Shown here in pieces: positions 29,378 through 32,134 of a stretch of 32,134 nt of DNA. The stretch covers positions 1-32,134 of the forward strand of contig NZ_JALFLA010000076.1 in the NCBI RefSeq assembly GCF_022775115.1, given 5' to 3'. Source of the DNA: Agathobaculum sp. (GTDB lineage: Bacteria > Bacillota > Clostridia > Oscillospirales > Butyricicoccaceae). A program made the translations under genes and the position numbers. A model generated the notes under the pieces. It saw nothing but the letters and a program-made list of their open reading frames with translations, ran no database searches and was not told where the DNA came from. Each line of letters starts with the position of its first letter. The first letter of the stretch is position 1.

Positions 29378-30160
29378 ATGAAGAAGCTTTCTGCTGCCAT
29401 GCTGAGCATGGTGCTGGCCGGCTCGATGCTGCTCACCGGCTGCGGCGGCAACAATACCAACGCGCAGGCCGGGGCTGACACCGGTGCGGCCGAGGGCGGT
29501 ACCCTGCGCATGGGCACCAACGCCGCGTTTCCGCCGTATGAGTTTATGGATGAGAACAATCAGGTTGCCGGTATCGACGCTGAGATTGCCGCTGCCATTG
29601 CCGACAAGCTCGGCATGGAGCTGCAGATCACCGATATGGCGTTCGATTCGCTGATTCCTGCGTTGCAGTCGGATACGATCGACATCGTGCTGGCCGGTAT
29701 GACTGTGACCGAGGAGCGCGCTGAGAGCGTTGACTTTACCGATTCCTACTCGACCGGCGTGCAGGTCATTATCGTGCCCGAAGGCTCGCCGATCACCACG
29801 CCGGACGATCTGGCGGGCAAGACCATCGGCGTGCAGTCCGGCACGACCGGCGATATCTACTGCACCGGCGACTACGGTCAGGAGAATGTCAAGCAGTTTG
29901 AAAACGGCGCGATGGCGGTCGCCGCGCTGGCCAATGGTCAGGTGGACTGCGTTGTTATCGACAACGAGCCGGCCAAGGCCTTTGTCGCGGCCAACGAGGG
30001 TCTGGTCATCCTCGATACCGAGTACATCACCGAGGATTACGCGGCTGCTGTCAACAAGGGCAATACCGAGCTGCTGGACAAGGTGAACGCTGCCATGGCC
30101 GCGCTCAAGGAGGACGGCACGATCGACGCGATCGTCGGCAAGTATATCACGGCTGCGTAA
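29378..30160 (+). CDS. Polar amino-acid ABC transporter substrate-binding lipoprotein
   Basis: 260 aa. The lipoprotein signal ends in LLTGC (lipidated Cys22). A short linker precedes a family 3 solute-binding domain: LRMGTNAAFPPYEFMDENNQ, GIDAEIAAAIADKLG, MAFDSLIPALQSDTIDIVLAGMTVTEER, and the hinge GKTIGVQSGTTGD. These are typical of polar amino-acid (Gln/His/Arg/Cys type) receptors. Start chosen at ATG 29378, with AGAGGAG 8 bases upstream; an in-frame ATG at 29333 precedes the ribosome binding site. It captures the ligand at the outer membrane face and passes it to the permease encoded next. The specific amino acid cannot be told. Confidence 0.94.
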   Translation: MKKLSAAMLSMVLAGSMLLTGCGGNNTNAQAGADTGAAEGGTLRMGTNAAFPPYEFMDENNQVAGIDAEIAAAIADKLGMELQITDMAFDSLIPALQSDTIDIVLAGMTVTEERAESVDFTDSYSTGVQVIIVPEGSPITTPDDLAGKTIGVQSGTTGDIYCTGDYGQENVKQFENGAMAVAALANGQVDCVVIDNEPAKAFVAANEGLVILDTEYITEDYAAAVNKGNTELLDKVNAAMAALKEDGTIDAIVGKYITAA

Positions 30161-30177
30161 TGCGGCGGAACACCAGA

Positions 30178-30206
30178 GGGGACGGCGCACAGACGCCGCC
30201 CCTTTT
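30178..30206 (+). terminator. Partial terminator between binding protein and permease
   Basis: GGGG-a-CGGCG (30178-30187) pairs with CGCCG-CCCC (30194-30202), with one bulged A and a 6-base loop, then TTTT. It probably lowers permease/ATPase mRNA relative to the binding protein, a common arrangement in ABC importer operons. Confidence 0.65.
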
Positions 30207-30237
30207 GCCGATTTTGAACAAGGAGAGGGGATAATCT

Positions 30238-31020
30238 GTGATCGGCATCAAATTTGCAGATTGGATACTTGCAGCCCCCGGCTGGATACAAGGTCTGCCT
30301 AAGGGACTTCAGAACTTTTTCTTTCAGCTTTACCAGACTTTTATCTATCAGGATCGCTGGAAGTGGCTGCTGAGCGGCTTGAAGATCACCTTTATCGTGA
30401 CGATCGGCGCGCTGCTGCTGGGCGTGGTGATCGGTCTGGTCATTGCCATCATCCGCTCGGCGCATGATTCGCGGCGCATCGGCAAGCCTAACCCGCTGCT
30501 GAGCATTTTGAACGCGGTCTGCAAGGTCTATCTGACCGTCATCCGCGGCACGCCGATGATGGTGCAGTTGCTCATCATGTGCTACGTTGTCATGCAGCCC
30601 AAGGACGAGATGGGCTCGATCCTCTGCGGCATCGTTGCTCTGGGCATCAATTCAGGCGCATATGTGGCCGAGATCGCACGTTCGGGCCTGATGTCGATCA
30701 GCGGCGGGCAAATGGAGGCCGGGCGCTCGCTTGGCCTGAGCTACGGGCAGACCATGTGGTATATCATCATCCCGCAGGCATTCAAAAACATTCTGCCTGC
30801 GCTGGGTAATGAAATGATAACGCTTTTGAAGGATACCTCGCTGGTCTCGGTCGTCATGCTGCGCGATGTGACCAAGCAGGCGCAGAACATCGTTGCCAAC
30901 ACCTATTCGGCCTATGTACCCTATATCAGCTTGGCGGTCATCTATCTGGTCATCGTATTGATTTTGACCAGACTGCTCGGTATGCTCGAAAGGAGGCTGC
31001 GCGAAAGTGATCGTCGTTAG
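30238..31020 (+). CDS. Polar amino-acid ABC transporter permease
   Basis: 260 aa. The family 3 inner-membrane permease region starts near residue 44 ([21 protein letters not shown]), with about five membrane segments. [12 protein letters not shown] is the HisMQ-type mark and [12 protein letters not shown]...IIIPQA is the EAA loop that contacts the ATPase. An extra hydrophilic/aromatic N-terminal stretch of about 40 residues precedes the core. The start is GTG at 30238, with AGGAGAGGGG upstream. The ATPase gene overlaps its end by 14 bases. With a single permease gene, a homodimer is expected. Confidence 0.93.
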   Translation: MIGIKFADWILAAPGWIQGLPKGLQNFFFQLYQTFIYQDRWKWLLSGLKITFIVTIGALLLGVVIGLVIAIIRSAHDSRRIGKPNPLLSILNAVCKVYLTVIRGTPMMVQLLIMCYVVMQPKDEMGSILCGIVALGINSGAYVAEIARSGLMSISGGQMEAGRSLGLSYGQTMWYIIIPQAFKNILPALGNEMITLLKDTSLVSVVMLRDVTKQAQNIVANTYSAYVPYISLAVIYLVIVLILTRLLGMLERRLRESDRR

Positions 31021-31729
31021 AGACCTGCATAAGTCCTTTGGCGACCATGAGGTGCTGAAGGGCGTGAATGAACGCATTGAAAAGGGTGAGAAGGTCGTCA
31101 TCATCGGGCCGTCCGGCTCGGGCAAGTCGACCTTTCTGCGCTGTCTAAACTTGCTCGAGGAGCCGACCGGCGGCAGTATCATCTTTGAGGGGCAGAACAT
31201 TACCTCTAAGGAGACCGATATTAATATTGTGCGCCGCAAGATGGGTATGGTGTTCCAGCAGTTCAACCTGTTCCCGCATCTGACGGTCAAGGAGAATATC
31301 AAGCTTGCGCCGGTCAAGCTCAAGATCATGACCGACGCGGAGGCGGACAAGCGCGCGATGGAGCTGCTCAGCCGCGTCGGCCTGCCGGACAAGGCCGACC
31401 GCTATCCCATTCAGCTTTCGGGTGGCCAGCAGCAGCGCATTGCCATCGCCCGCGCGCTTGCGATGAACCCGGATGTGATGCTGTTTGACGAGCCGACCTC
31501 GGCGCTCGACCCGGAGATGGTCGGCGAGGTGCTTGAGATCATGAAGGAGCTGGCGGATGACGGCATGACGATGGTCGTGGTGACGCACGAGATGGGCTTT
31601 GCCCGCGAGGTTGCCACCCGTGTGCTGTTCATGGACGGCGGCAACGTCGTCGAGCAGAACGAGCCGCAGGCGTTCTTTGCCAACCCGCAGCATCCGCGCT
31701 TGAAGGATTTCCTGGGCAAGGTGCTGTAA
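31007..31729 (+). CDS. Polar amino-acid ABC transporter ATP-binding protein (GlnQ type)
   Basis: 240 aa. Walker [10 protein letters not shown] (about 34-42), then [14 protein letters not shown] as in GlnQ/HisP, the Q-loop [13 protein letters not shown], the signature LSGGQQQR (about 135-142), Walker [15 protein letters not shown] and the H-loop VVTHEMGFA. The GTG start at 31007 lies inside the permease gene, with AGGAGG 10 bases upstream; the overlap indicates coupled translation. It drives import by ATP hydrolysis at the cytoplasmic face. Followed by a strong terminator. Confidence 0.96.
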   Translation: MIVVRDLHKSFGDHEVLKGVNERIEKGEKVVIIGPSGSGKSTFLRCLNLLEEPTGGSIIFEGQNITSKETDINIVRRKMGMVFQQFNLFPHLTVKENIKLAPVKLKIMTDAEADKRAMELLSRVGLPDKADRYPIQLSGGQQQRIAIARALAMNPDVMLFDEPTSALDPEMVGEVLEIMKELADDGMTMVVVTHEMGFAREVATRVLFMDGGNVVEQNEPQAFFANPQHPRLKDFLGKVL

Positions 31730-31791
31730 GCTGCGCTGCTTGGATATGGGATGCAAAAATGCCCTGTCGGGTGCGGTGGGGCTGACACGAC

Positions 31792-31823
31792 AAAACCGGA
31801 CGGTTTGGCCGTCCGGTTTTTTG
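31792..31823 (+). terminator. Terminator of the importer operon
   Basis: ACCGGACGG (31795-31803) / CCGTCCGGT (31809-31817) with loop TTTGG and a T-run to 31822. The stem sequence is almost the same as in the terminator at 590-622. Confidence 0.92.
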
Positions 31824-31854
31824 CCTTGCGCGGTGGTGCTTTAGGGAAAATGAG

Positions 31855-31886
31855 AAAGCGGATGGGAAAAGTCCATCCGCTTTTTA
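31855..31886 (+). terminator. Second terminator-like hairpin
   Basis: GCGGATGG (31858-31865) / CCATCCGC (31873-31880) with a 7-base loop, A-run before and T5 after; it would work in both directions. Confidence 0.85.
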
Positions 31887-31897
31887 TAGGTAAGTTG

Positions 31898-31949
31898 TAA
31901 AAATAAGTGCAACAAGAGACAGTTGGTCTCATGCTGCACTTATTTTTTT
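31898..31949. terminator. Third, branched hairpin with T-run before the HTH gene
   Basis: The outer stem AAATAAGTGCA (31901-31911) / TGCACTTATTT (31935-31945) encloses an inner stem GAGAC (31916-31920) / GTCTC (31926-31930). A/T runs flank it on both sides. It could be a bidirectional terminator or the imperfect end of a mobile region. Confidence 0.7.
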
Positions 31950-31972
31950 ATGTGTGAAAGCGGGGTGATACT

Positions 31973-32134
31973 ATGAATGCTAAAATCAATAAAATCACAG
32001 ATGAGGATCGCAGAATCATCTACGAGATGTGGACGAATGGCTATACGCAGGTCGAGATAGCGGAAGCATTGCATATTTCAGTAGGCAGTCTGCGCAATGA
32101 AATGCTCAAGGGCTTCAATGGCGAATTTTATGTG
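31973..32134 (+). CDS. Helix-turn-helix DNA-binding protein, N-terminal part (runs off window)
   Basis: 54 codons from ATG 31973 to the window end with no stop. It reads MNAKINKITDEDRRIIYEMW, then a helix-turn-helix, GYTQVEIAEALHISVGSLRN (about 23-42). The pattern resembles the N-terminal HTH of IS30-type transposases and of phage-type regulators. A GGGGTGA site lies a few bases upstream. Its base composition is clearly richer in A/T than the rest of the window, suggesting acquired DNA. Family and length cannot be decided from this fragment. Confidence 0.65.
   Translation, partial: MNAKINKITDEDRRIIYEMWTNGYTQVEIAEALHISVGSLRNEMLKGFNGEFYV

Overview
The window looks like chromosome from a strictly anaerobic, moderately high-GC clostridial Firmicute, probably of the Oscillospiraceae/Butyricicoccaceae type (inference). 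The support is: strong AGGAGG ribosome binding sites, a T-box riboswitch, SLH-domain envelope proteins, lipoprotein signals, a [FeFe] hydrogenase, NfnAB, rubrerythrin, a TIGR01906 membrane protein and a sporulation-type YlmC/YmxH protein. No tRNA, rRNA, CRISPR array or complete mobile element was seen.

Layout. 1-564 is the 3' end of a type III glutamine synthetase. 707-2595 is a tight operon of ApbE (flavin transferase), a NusG domain II protein and a Gx-type transporter. It is followed by an Asn-rich lipoprotein with a dockerin-like calcium loop. A bidirectional terminator separates this from ilvA on the minus strand. 4509-8489 holds a DivIVA-like coiled-coil protein, a lone fumarase beta subunit, a group B-like [FeFe] hydrogenase, a polysaccharide deacetylase and a PRC-barrel protein. 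8544-11162 (minus) holds tsf, rpsB and a TIGR01906 membrane protein. A YcxB-like membrane protein is divergent from these.

11965-24297 is the most distinctive part. It has a secreted serpin fused to SLH-like modules, then a threonine T-box and thrS, whose transcript probably runs on into an SLH/beta-propeller-like protein. proS and an MscS channel follow. Two paralogous SLH proteins then flank a minus-strand ldh, and one of them has a C-terminal half that is about 14% methionine. Four SLH-type exported proteins within about 12 kb point to a cell-surface locus woven into housekeeping genes.

24413-31729 holds an M20 amidohydrolase, rubrerythrin, nfnBA (minus), a tiny SH3b protein (minus) and a complete polar amino-acid ABC importer (binding lipoprotein, permease, ATPase). 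Three hairpins then precede the start of an AT-richer gene with a helix-turn-helix, cut by the window end; this may be the edge of a mobile region.

Taken together the genes describe ferredoxin-based fermentation (hydrogenase, Nfn, lactate dehydrogenase), oxygen defence (rubrerythrin), extracytoplasmic flavin chemistry (ApbE group) and an S-layer-like surface. Promoter positions come from reading -35/-10 matches with 16-18 bp spacers and are not experimental.
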